Made by a program: the position numbers and the translations under genes. From Nymphaea colorata (lineage: Eukaryota > Streptophyta > Magnoliopsida > Nymphaeales > Nymphaeaceae), in contig NC_045149.1 of the NCBI RefSeq assembly GCF_008831285.2, positions 3,463,500-3,527,499 on the forward strand: a stretch of 64,000 nt of DNA, in the 5' to 3' direction. Under the pieces are notes generated by a model that was given only the letters and a program-made list of their open reading frames with translations, had not been told where the DNA came from and made no database searches. Of the stretch, positions 12,819-24,402 are shown in pieces (position 1 is the stretch's first letter; each line of letters starts with the position of its first letter).

Positions 12819-15800
12819 TAGAGAGAGAGAGAATGTAGAATGTTACTGTGCTTCAACTCACTTGATGCGTCTCCTATCTCTATTGTCAGACATTTCACAT
12901 AAGGGATAATGATGTTGAACAAGTTCTGTTTTATGTAACTGAGAATCCTAGGATTTTCATATATTAGTATCAGCAAAGTGACTATTGGATTTATTCGTTT
13001 AAAAATTAGTGCATTCTGCAGAAATCAATCAACATCGCCAGGAACCATGTTAATTGAATTACTAGATTACTTTAATTGGAAAGACAAGCCTTAATCTGCT
13101 AGCCAGAGGCTGGCATCATGTTGTCCATATCTGCAGCTGCACTGGACTTTATGAAGAGTCATTGACATTGGTACTACATGGAAATTAAAATAGGTTGCTG
13201 ACATAGTTGGTTAGTACATGTGTTTCCATTTAGTCATTTTGTTTGTGCCAAACATGATACTGAAGAAAGTAAAAATGCTGGAAAAGCAAAAAATTTTCCA
13301 TTTATATAATGTCAGTAAATGTGCAGTATAATCCACTCATTCACAAAATCAACTTTCAGGCCCAGTACCAGATGCACCTTGCTGAGATGGAAGCAGCTAA
13401 AGCAGGCATGCCTACTGTTTGTGTAAACCATGGAAATGGTGAAGATGGTGGTGGAGGTGCTAAAGATGTACACATGGAGAACTTCAACATTTCTGTTGGT
13501 GGACGTGATCTTATCAAGGAAGGATCAGTAACTCTAGCTTTTGGGCGGCACTATGGTTAGTTGTTCACTGGTTCTCCTTAACAGGGTTGTGTATTTTCTC
13601 TCCATTAATATTCATTTCTTCTGCTTTGGAAAATAATTTTTTCTTCCAATAATATTGTTCATTAATATTCTTTTTGTTTACACCTGTAATGATTAATATC
13701 TTCGTCCAACTAGCAACAGCTATGGTTTTGTTCAGCTTGTTGCTTTTTGCCTATCTTTATTGTGTTCAGCATATCTTTGTTCTGTCTGTTTACTGAATTA
13801 TTATTTATCTTCATTGGGGGTACTGGTGTTAATTTTCAGTTTGGTAGTATCACCTGGTAACTTAACCATACTTCTCTTACATACACTGAATATCCACTGG
13901 TTATTGCCTTGGAGTTCAAATTTGACAGCTTACTGGTGGTGTTATTTTCTCCTTCCAAATTTAGGCCCTTGGCAGTCAGCCTTTTTAAGCATGATAAACA
14001 GTATGTCAGTGTAGAATCCATCACTTCTATTTTCTTTTGTTTTCTAGGGAAACTCAGCTTGACAACCAATTGTTGGACAATCCTGACTTCTTAGCCCATT
14101 CTCTTATTAAGTACTCAACAATGTGCATTCAATGAAGTGAGAGACTCACAAATTAGGTTGTTGAGATTGGTGGAAGTCAGACACTAATTCCATCTTTTTC
14201 TGAATATCCATATCCATGAACCACAAGTGTGTTTCAAAAGTGTCCCCATGTGGTACTGTTAGCCCAGTAAGTACAGGGCTGGTCCATAGAAATTAAATTC
14301 CTTTGACCAGGAATGGGTTTACTTATGTTACTATCTGCCTGTCCTGGTGGATTCAGGTCTTGATTTGCTAGGTCATGCCAGAGATCCATCTGTATGTGAT
14401 CTTGTCCATGACTACAGGTGCACATTTATCGGTAATAAACCCATTCCCTGCTATACAATAGATGAAGATGCCATCAGGTGGTTGCATACTTTTCAAAGTT
14501 TATGTTCTTATACTACATATAGACCTGCAGGGTTAAGTGGTGGCAGTGTTCTATGTTTTTGTAAGTTAATGAATAATTTTTTTGGTGGTTCCCATTTCAT
14601 TACAATAACTTTGCTGCATATGCAGGGCTGGTGGGGAGAAATGGAACAGGAAAGACAACGTTTCTCAGGCATATGGCTCTGCATGCAATTGATGGTATTC
14701 CAAAGAATTGTCAAATATTGCATGTGGAGCAGGAAGTCGTGGGGGATGATACAACAGCCTTGCAATGTGTTCTTAATGCTGATATTGAAAGAACTGAACT
14801 TTTGGAGGAAGAAGCTTATTTACTAGCACAACAGGTTCTATTATCATGTCGTGTGATTATTATCATCTCCATATCTTTTTGAGGGAAAATAAGGGTTCTA
14901 TTGGTGACTAGTTCTTGACTGAACAGCCTATAAAATACTGAACTGCTCCTTTTTCTTTTTTCTTTTTTTTTTTTTTTTTTGCGAAAGAGAGATGCTGAAG
15001 CAGATGGTGGGAGAGGAAAAGGCAATCTAAAGCTTAATGGGGGGGACCATGGAGATGCTGCATCTCTGAGACTTGCAGAGATCTACAAAAGGCTAGAATT
15101 CATTGACGCATACTCTTCAGAGGCACGGGCTGCATCCATTCTTGCGGTTAGTATTTAGTTCTCAAGTTGATGACTAGAGCTGTGGGTAAAAATAATTCGT
15201 CAAGATCAAGAAAAAACATAGAGGTTCTGTGGATTCTCTCTCCATAATTTTCTGGATGCGGTGCCATTATTATGGAGACCAAGTACTAAATCGACCAACA
15301 ACACATTCATATTGTCATTCTGGGTTGTGGAAGGGGCATTGTGATGTGGGATTCACCCAATCCTGTTAATGGGGCTGGTAATGGATTAAAGACATGGGTC
15401 CAAGCTGGAATATGGAGTGTGATATGGTAAAAAACTTGCTTGAACCCCTGATTTCCAATCCGTTGTTGGAGAAGGGGCTATACTCTCACCAAAAGACATT
15501 ACTGGTGTTAAATGAAATTGTAACAAAATCATGAAATACTTGCTTAAGTAGATAATATGCTGGAAGAAACTGGAGAAGCAAGTTGTCTTAGTAAGGCTCA
15601 TGCTAGTCTAAGTTCACTAAGTTCACAATGGGGCTATTTTGGCATTTTAACAGCAGCAAAAGCTTCTGGAAAGGTTGGGTTAAGTTGTACCAAAACCCTT
15701 GAATATTTGTCAAAGTTTCAGATTTTCTCCATCGTCTCTTCTATAAGTCAGAGCCTTAAGCTTGTTAAGAAGGGAATGGTGTTTTGAGAAGTGTAGTTAA

Positions 15801-17736
15801 AGTGTCACAGAGGAAAAAACCGAACTATGATGTTGAGTCAGTTTCTGGGTCCTTCTACTGTAGTTGGTGCAGAAGGGTATGCAATGAAGTTTTATAATAT
15901 TTTGGTGGTTAAATTGTTCTCATACGACACCTGTTGCTTAATTTTCTAAAATGTTCATAATCATTGTTGACTGATGTAAGAGAATCACCTCATGAGGATG
16001 GTATGTAACTATGTTGTACATTTTCGTAGGAACTGCTTCACATTCTAATGCATGAAAATTACTCCTTTGCAAGTATTCTGTTGCATGTCATTCTCTTGCT
16101 TATTGGCTCATAGTACCTAATGACATCTGTGATTTACAGGGACTTAGTTTTACTCCAGATATGCAGAAGAAACCAACAAAAGCCTTCTCTGGAGGATGGC
16201 GAATGCGCATAGCTCTTGCTCGTGCACTCTTTATTGAACCTGATCTTTTGTTGCTTGATGAGCCAACAGTATTTGCATTGCCTTGCTGCTGAATTAATTG
16301 TTTCAGTTTTGTGAAATGAGTACTGATTTTTTGCGCTCATGCAGAACCATCTAGATCTTCATGCCGTATTATGGCTGGAAGCATACTTGGTGAAATGGCC
16401 GAAGACATTCATTGTTGTTTCTCATGCTAGAGAGTTCCTGAACACGGTGATGAATGTTTATTGCAAGCTCACTTGTTGTTTTTTCACTTTTCTTGTTTCA
16501 ATTTTATTGACTATGAAGCCATGTTGAATTCTCTTCTTCAGGTGGTCACAGATATTTTGCATTTACATGGCCAAAAGTTGACTGCTTACAAAGGAGATTA
16601 TGATACATTTGAAAGAACTCGTGACGAACAACTCAAGAATCAGCAGAAGGCTTTTGAGTCAAATGAAAGGACAAAAGCTCATATGCAGGTTTTAGTCATT
16701 CAATTGCATAAAATAACTCAAAGCATTGTCTTTTCATCCTATGTTCCAGATAGAAGTTATATCTGATATCATGCACCACATTATTCTCAGCAAGGTTTTC
16801 TTTAGGATTTTTTTTTGAAGATAATTCTTCAAATCTCTTTGGAAAATCAACGTCGTCAAAAGTCAAAAGAATGTAAAAGACCATGAAATAATAAGCGTTT
16901 TCACAATAGGGAAACAAGAGTCAGCTTTCAGGAAAACTCATGCTGGGGGTGTCCCCCGATTTTATTGAAATGGAACAATATTTATGTTAAATATCTTTAA
17001 CTGTCGTCTAGAGTCTTTCTGCAATATTAGGAAGTTAGAGTGTGTGTTTTTGAAGATTATCTTATTTTATTTGGATTGATATTGTAACTTTGGTTACCGC
17101 CAGTCCTAATCTCTTTTAACTTTGAGATTAGGGTAAAGTTAATAAATGGTTTTTACGCTCTCTCTCTGGTCGTAACATGGTATCAGAGCGGAGGTTTCCC
17201 TAATGCCGGCAGCCAAGTAAGTTTTCCGGCAACCCCTTTTTTTTTTAGCAACTCCCTTCATTCTGCCTCTCCCTCTTCTTCCTCTTCGTCTCGTCTTCTT
17301 TCTCTTAATCCACCAACAAGGCGGTATGGAAATCATGTTGTGTGGAGTTGGACCTAATCATGCCTATGTGGAAAGCGTTGTTAAAATATAAATCCTTCAC
17401 CAGCACGTTGAAGAGGAGTCTCTTAGGATTCCACCTCCTTGTAGAATGTGCTAAGATATTTAATGTCCTTGTAACATGTGAAGAGTCTCCTAGGATTCTA
17501 TGTTGTAGTTAATATCCTTGTTATATGTGAAGTCTCCTAGGATTCTATGTTGTAGTTAATATCCTTGTAATATGTGAAGTCTCTTAGGTTTCTATGATGT
17601 AATTAATGTCCTTGGAGCTTGTGAAATCTCCTAGGATTCTACGATTGGAGACTCTTAGAATTCTGGAAATGAGATTATAAATAGAGGCCGTGCAAACCAT
17701 TTTGGCTACGGCTTCTTCTCCTCAGTTTCTTCTTGT

Positions 17737-17792
<56 letters not shown>

Positions 17793-20700
17793 TGCGTGAG
17801 TACTGTTTTCTGGTTACAGATATTGGTGCTAGATTTCTATCATGGTATCAGAGCGCCAGGTTACGTTATCTCTACCAAACGAAATGCCCAAACAGGTTTG
17901 GTCTGGTTGGAATTCTTTTCTCATCTTTTCTCATCTCTGCCCCCTTTTGCGTTTTTAGGCCGTATCGTACGATACGGGGTGTATCGCCCCGTATCGTACG
18001 ATACGGGCCCTGTATCGTACGATACGTGCGATACAGGGCCGATACACCCCTTTTTACGATACGGGGGGTGTATTATATCGTTTTCTTCAAACGAGACGAT
18101 ACGTATCGTACGATACGGGGTCGTATCGTACGATACGTACAACATTGGCTGAAAGTATTGCTGATTGATATTAGAATAGAGATTGAAGGACCTATGAAAA
18201 TATACTGTGATAACAAGTCTGCAATCAATCTGGCCAACAACCCTGTGTTACATGACCGAACAAAGCATGTCGAGATTGACCGTTACTTCATCCGGGAGAG
18301 AATTGATGCCAGAGAGTTGATTCTACCATATATGAAGTCTGAAGACCAAACTGTTGATGTTCTGACTAAAGCCTTACTTGTGACTTCATTTGAGAGAAAT
18401 GTATCCAAGTTGGGCATGTTTGATATGTATGCCCAACTTGAGGGGGAGTGTTGACATATGTGGTATTTGGGTCTCTTATCTGGGTCTGGATCTGGACCCA
18501 GATCCAGTGTGTGGTTATGACCCTACTTAACCTGTGTAAACTCTAATTTTCTGTTTGTCAATGATAATCAAAGAGAGAGTGTGTCTGGCGGCTAGTGGGC
18601 ATGAGTCCTCCTCACCCGTGGTTTTTTCCCTCTTGTTGAGGGGTTTTACACGTTACATCGTGTTTTACTCTTGCTTTTGTTTCTACAATACAAATTTAAA
18701 ATAGTTATTAAGATGCTGAAGGGAAAAAAATCCTGATTGTTTCCTTTTGGTTTTATTTTCAAAAATTTATGGTTTTCCACTTTTTTTATTTTTCCTTTTG
18801 TCATGTGATATTGTGAAAACAACAGCCAAATTTGTGAAAATGATGCACGCAGTATTTTGAATTGAAAATTTGTCAAAGTCTAAGTCACATGGATGCTCGT
18901 GTGGGTACGATGGAGTAGCTGCGGACACGAGAAATTTTTAAAAGTATAGACATGGGAGGGTAGATATGTACTTGTGCAAGAGAAACTTATTGTTGTTTTT
19001 GACAGTTTTCAAAAAATTTCGAGTTCACTAGCATTTATTTGCAAGTTTTACAAAAATTAAGTTTTTGTTTATGTTAGAATATGTTGTTGTGGGAACCGGG
19101 TCCATATCTGGACCCGGTTCTATGGGGCGCGGGTACTGAGGCGGGCTCGGTACCCTAGGCGGCTTCTCCTCTCTCCCTCTATATATTGTCCTTATGTGTA
19201 AGTGTTGAATTAAGTGGAATAACATTTTCTCTCTCCTAGGGTTGCGGTAGTGCACCTAGGTTAGAGCTTCTCCGTGGTTTTTCACCTCTCTTTGAGGTTT
19301 TCCACGTATATTGTGTGTTCCTTCTCTTTCTCTCCATCTTGGTGTGTGTTTCTACATGGTATCAGAGCCAACGCGTGAGAGATCGTTGGTGTGATCGTCG
19401 TGTTTCCGCCGGTTTTTTGCCGCTGCTGCTTCCTCCGTTTTTTCTCTGCCGCTGCTGCGCCGTCGCTCTCTGCTGCGTTGCCGTTGTCCATCACTGCCGT
19501 TGCCCACTTCAGCGCCGCCGTCGTCCCGCGCCACCGCTGCCCATCGCCGTCGCCGTCCATCGTTCCCAGCGTCGCCCAGGAACGTCGCCGCCTGCCTTCC
19601 GTAGCCGCTGCCTCATTCCCGTCGCCTCTGCCTAGTTCTCGCCGCTGTGCCTCTTGTTGCTGTGTGCGTGTTTGTGATGGCAGACGCGATGGGGACTCAA
19701 AAAGATGCTGTTCTTGACGCGGGCAGCGCCTCCAAGACTGAGAACGTGCCGATCCAGGTCACCTCCATCCGTCTGACCAAGGACAATTACCTATCTTGGT
19801 CTGCCGCTCTCGAGATTGGGATTACTAGCCGTGGGCGTCTCTCTTACATCACTGGCGACAAACCTGCGCCCATCAAATCTGATCCTCATTGGGCAACGTG
19901 GGCGTTGGAGGACAGCCAAGTGAAGGTATGGATTATCAGCTCCGTGTCCTCCGATATCCAGCCCCTCATTCTGCGGAAGCCGACCTCTTTTGATATGTGG
20001 ACTGTGCTTGCGAAGATGTATGGTCGCAAGAAGAGACATCTGCGTACCTATCAGATTAAACGCAGTATTTACTCCCTGACACAGGGTGATTTGTCTGTTG
20101 CTGCCTTCTATGCTGCCCTGAAGACCAAATGGGAGGAGCTAGATTATCATGTGACTGATGACTGGAAGTGCGGTTCAGATCATTCCCTCTACTGGGAAAA
20201 GGAATGGATGGACCGTACGTTTTTGTTTTTGGGAGGCCTGCGGGATGAATTTGAGTCTATTCGTAGCCAAATTCTTAATGGTGATGAAATTCTGGGGATA
20301 GAGGAAGTATATGCCCGCGTTGAGTCTGAAGAACAACGTCGCCAGGTGATGCATCTTGACACCGGTCATGGCCCTTCTGCCCGTGCCTCTGGGACTGGGC
20401 AGCGTCCTGCCCGGCATTGCACTCATTGCAACAAGTTGGGGCATTCGGTGGATTTCTGTTGGGATCTTCATCCCGAGAAGAGACTGGTCAGAGGTCGTCC
20501 TCCCTCTGGCAAGCGTAGCCCTTCTGTGTCTGATTCCAGTCAGAGCAATTCTTCTAGTGGTGCAAAGTCCAAGCTGTCCCCTGCTCAACTCAAGGAGCTA
20601 CAGGCGTACATCAGCCGCCTATCTACTACCCCTGAGGAGTCCTCCAAGTCTGAAGGGGCTCAGCTAGCCCAAGCCCTCGTTGCCTCGACTGATCAAGGTA

Positions 20701-23700
20701 ACCCTTCTCTTGGTGATTGGATTGTTGATAGTGGAGCCACTCACCACATGACAGGGGACTCTAAACTCTTTCAAGAATATCAACTTTCCTCTGGCAAGCA
20801 ACGCGTGTCTATGGCAGATGGGTCTTCTATCTCTGTGGCTGGGAAAGGGAGCTTGTTCCTGTTGAACAAATACCGTCTCCACAATGCCTTGCATGTTCCA
20901 AATATTCCTGTGAACCTACTCTCTGTCAGCAGTATTACTAAAGAATTAAACTGTAAACTAATTTTCTCTGCTGATCATTGTTCCCTGCAGGACTTGGTGA
21001 CGGGGAAGAAGATTGGGATTGGTTCGGTTACTGACGGGCTCTACAGATTGCCGGTACAAGTTGCTTCAGCATTGATTTCTGCCACGAGTGGTCACTTGTC
21101 TGGTGTGAATGATAGATCTATTGTTCTGCGATGGCACGAGCGTCTTGGACATCTCCCATTTCAGTTAATAAAGAAGTTGTTTCCTCATTTGTTTGCTTCT
21201 GTTTCCATTGACTCCTTCGCTTGTGAAGTGTGTCAATTGGCTAAACATGTCAGGGCTTCGTACCCTATCTCATTGAATAAAACCACTCATCCGTTTGCCT
21301 TAGTTCATTCCGATGTTTGGGGTCCTTCTGGAGTACCCACGTGTGGTGGTTGTCACTATTTTTTGACGCTTATTGATGATTACTCTAGATGTACGTTCGT
21401 GTACTTATTGCGAGACCGTAGTCAGGTTCCAGCAGTTGTGAAAAACTTTGTTGCCTTTGTTGAGACTCAATTCCATACAACTGTTCAAGCTTTCCGTACG
21501 GATAATGCTAGGGAATATGTCTCTCAATCCCTTGATGATTTCTTGAAAGGCAAGGGTATTGTTCATGAAACCTCTTGTAGTTATACCCCTCCTCAAAATG
21601 GTATAGCTGAACGTAAAAATCGTCACCTTTTGAATGTTACCCGGGCCATTATGTTCCAACGCCATGTCCCGAAGCGGTATTGGGGTGATGCACTTCTCAC
21701 TAGTGCACACCTCATTAACCGTATGCCTACTAGGGTGTTGGATGGTCAGTCTCCTTATTCTACCCTGTGGCCCACTCAGAATCCGTGGCCTCTTACTCCT
21801 CGTGTCTTTGGGTGCAGTTGTTTTGTGCATAATCATAGCCCTACTCTCAAAAAGCTTGATCCCCGGTCTATTAAAGGAGTTTTCTTGGGGTACTCTTCCA
21901 CTCAGAAGGGGTACAAATGTGTGGATCCCACTACTTCCAAAGTGTATGTTTCGAGGGATGTCACATTTCATGAACATGAGTCGTATTTTCCGGTGAATCC
22001 TCTTCAGGGGGAGTGTATTGGGCACAAAGGGGAAGAGTATTCCTCTAATCAGCTGATTCAGTTTATGGAGTTTTTGGACTACAAGGTTAGTCCCAGTGTG
22101 ATTGACACAGTCACGGTCAGTAATGAGAAGGGCAGTTATATGGAAGGGGTCACGGTGGATGCTCAGCCCACTGTTGCCAGGGATCACTTGTTTGGCCAGG
22201 TTTATGTCAGAAAGGAGAAAGCTACAGTGGAAGATGTTGGTGATGAGGATAGAACCAATCCCAATCCCGTGATCTCCCTGGATGACCCAAGTCCATCGAA
22301 TGGAGAGCTCCCCATTGCTTTGCGCAAAGGCACCAGGTCATGTACTTCTCACCCTATTCAGAGATTTGTTTCTTATGCTAAGCTCAGTACAAATTACAAA
22401 TGTTTTATCACAACCTTATCCAAAATTGTTATTCCCAGGTCGGTGGATGATCCCAAGTGGTTACATGCTATGACGGAGGAGATGGGTGCGTTAGCTAAGA
22501 ACAAAACATGGGAAGTGGTTGATATCCCTAAAGGGACACACTTAGTTGGCTCTAAGTGGGTGTACAACGTGAAGTATAAACCTGATGGCACTGTAGATCG
22601 ATATAAAGCTCGTCTGGTTGCAAAGGGGTTCAGCCAGAAGTATGGGATTGACTATCTTGAGACCTTTGCCCCTGTTGCAAAGTTGAAGACCGTGAGGGTT
22701 ATTCTTGCTCTTGCTGTGCACAGGAAGTGGCGCATGGACCTGCTTGATGTTAAAAATGCATTCTTGAACGGCCATCTGGAGGAAGAAGTCTATATGAGCA
22801 TGCCTCCCGGGTATGTTCAAGAGGGAAAATGTTGTCACCTCAAGAAAGCTTTGTATGGCTTGAAGCAGTCGCCGAGAGCTTGGTTTGAAAGACTAATGAT
22901 CGTTATGAAGTCTACTGGGTACAAGCAAGGAAATGGAGATCATACCCTATTCATAAAGCAGAGAGATGGTCTGGTGAGTCTTCTCCTTGTCTACGTTGAT
23001 GATATGATTGTCACTGGCAGTGATGAGGAAGAAAACAGGAAGATGAAGGAGAGATTAGCTAAAGAATTCGACCTCAAGGATCTGGGTAAACTGAGATACT
23101 TTCTGGGGATAGAGATTGCTCGATCAGAGACAGGGCTGGTTATGAATCAAAGGAAGTACACTCTTGACTTACTAAAGGAGACAGGTAAACTTGGTTGTCG
23201 GCCCTATCTTACTCCGATGGAATCGGGGACTAAGATAAGTATCAAGACAGGCACTATTCTGGATGAGGAAGGAAAAGGGCGATATCAGAGGCTAGTAGGT
23301 AAGCTTATCTATCTTACTCTTACTCGCCCTGATATCACGTATGCGGTAAATGTGCTAAGTCAATTTATGCATGCTCCCACGGATTGTCACTGGAAGAGTG
23401 CAGAAAGAGTGTTGGGATATCTAAAGAATGACCCAGGAAAAGGACTGCTGTATACTCGACAAGACAAACTTACTATTGAGGGCTACTCAGATGCAGATTG
23501 GGCAGGTTGCACTGACACAAGGAGGTCCACTACAGGGTATTGTATCTTTCTTGGAGGTAACCTAGTTGTTTGGAGAAGCAAGAGGCAAGAAGTGTGTTCG
23601 AGGTCTAGTGCTGAGGCTGAGTACAGGGCTGTTGCAATGGGAGTTACAGAGATGCTGTGGCTGAAGATCCTTTTGACTGATATTGGTGTGGAACTGGAAG

Positions 23701-24352
23701 ATAAAATGAAGATGTACTGTGACAACAAGTCTGCGATTAATCTTGCCAATAATCCAGTTCTACATGACAGGACCAAACATGTGGAGATTGACCGTCACTT
23801 TATCCAGGAACGCATTGACTCAAAGGAGCTGATTCTGCCATATATGAAGTCTGAAGATCAAGTTGCAGACGTCCTAACTAAAGGGCTTTGTACTTCTTCA
23901 TTCGAAAAGAATGTTAGCAAGCTTGGCATGTTTGACATGTATGCCAAGCTTGAGGGGGAGTGTTAGAATATGTTGTTGTGGGAACCGGGTCCATATCTGG
24001 ACCCGGTTCTATGGGGCGCGGGTACCGACGCGGGCTCGGTACCCTAGGCGGCTTCTCCTCTCTCCCTCTATATATTGTCCTTATGTGTAAGTGTTGAATT
24101 AAGTGGAATAACATTTTCTCTCTCCTAGGGTTGCGGTAGTGCACCTAGGTTAGAGCTTCTCCGTGGTTTTTCACCTCTCTTTGAGGTTTTCCACGTATAT
24201 TGTGTGTTCCTTCTCTTTCTCTCCATCTTGGTGTGTGTTTCTACAGTTTATAATATAGGTAGTATGGAAGGGGTTTAAGGAAATTTATACAAATGCAAAA
24301 TGATTATAATGAGTTTGAAAAGGAGGCAAAAAGGGTCGAAGCCCTTTCCTTC

Positions 24353-24402
<50 letters not shown>

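Larger units (their letters stand above)
17379..17855 (+). mobile_element. Second LTR fragment with primer-binding site, different family
   Basis: A candidate 464-bp LTR (TGTTAAAATATA at 17379 to TTTCTATCA at 17842) followed by TGGTATCAGAGCG. The LTR contains about five imperfect copies of a roughly 51-bp unit (CTCCTAGGATTCTATGTTG...) at 17420-17640 and a (TC)n run at 17742-17790. Internal sequence stops within about 110 bp, at a partial hAT MITE, so most of the element is lost. Confidence 0.6.
19072..24245 (+). mobile_element. Ty1/copia LTR retrotransposon RLC2, complete and coding-intact
   Basis: A 5174-bp element with 285-bp LTRs that differ at two adjacent-region positions (TACTGAGGC versus TACCGACGC). 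The target duplication is GTTTA (19067-19071 and 24246-24250), and there is a Met-tRNA primer site and a purine tract. It lies in intron 8 of ABCF3, sense to the gene. It is the only element in the window with an uninterrupted polyprotein and could be autonomous. Three relatives (35108, 49142, 55742) are inserted elsewhere in the window. Confidence 0.98.

Noticed and set aside
11941-13359. Possible family B MITE from GATACGGCGTAT near 12125
   Set aside because: Only isolated GATACG strings, with no terminus or duplication.
14347-14826. Plus-strand frame of 159 codons through intron 3 and exon 4
   Set aside because: It reads exon 4 in the wrong frame; the conserved Walker A frame is the true one.
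17420-17640. Regular repeat array as a possible CRISPR
   Set aside because: The units are adjacent imperfect tandem copies with no unique spacers, inside a plant LTR.
17843-17855. TGGTATCAGAGC strings as possible tRNA genes
   Set aside because: They are only the 12-13 base primer-binding sites next to LTRs. No cloverleaf surrounds them; the same applies at 6254, 17178, 19357 and their reverse forms at 54090, 61229 and 63647.
21405-22187. Long minus-strand frame (260 codons) inside RLC2
   Set aside because: It is the antisense shadow of the integrase coding region; the same shadow appears in the other RLC2 copies and has no independent codon signal.
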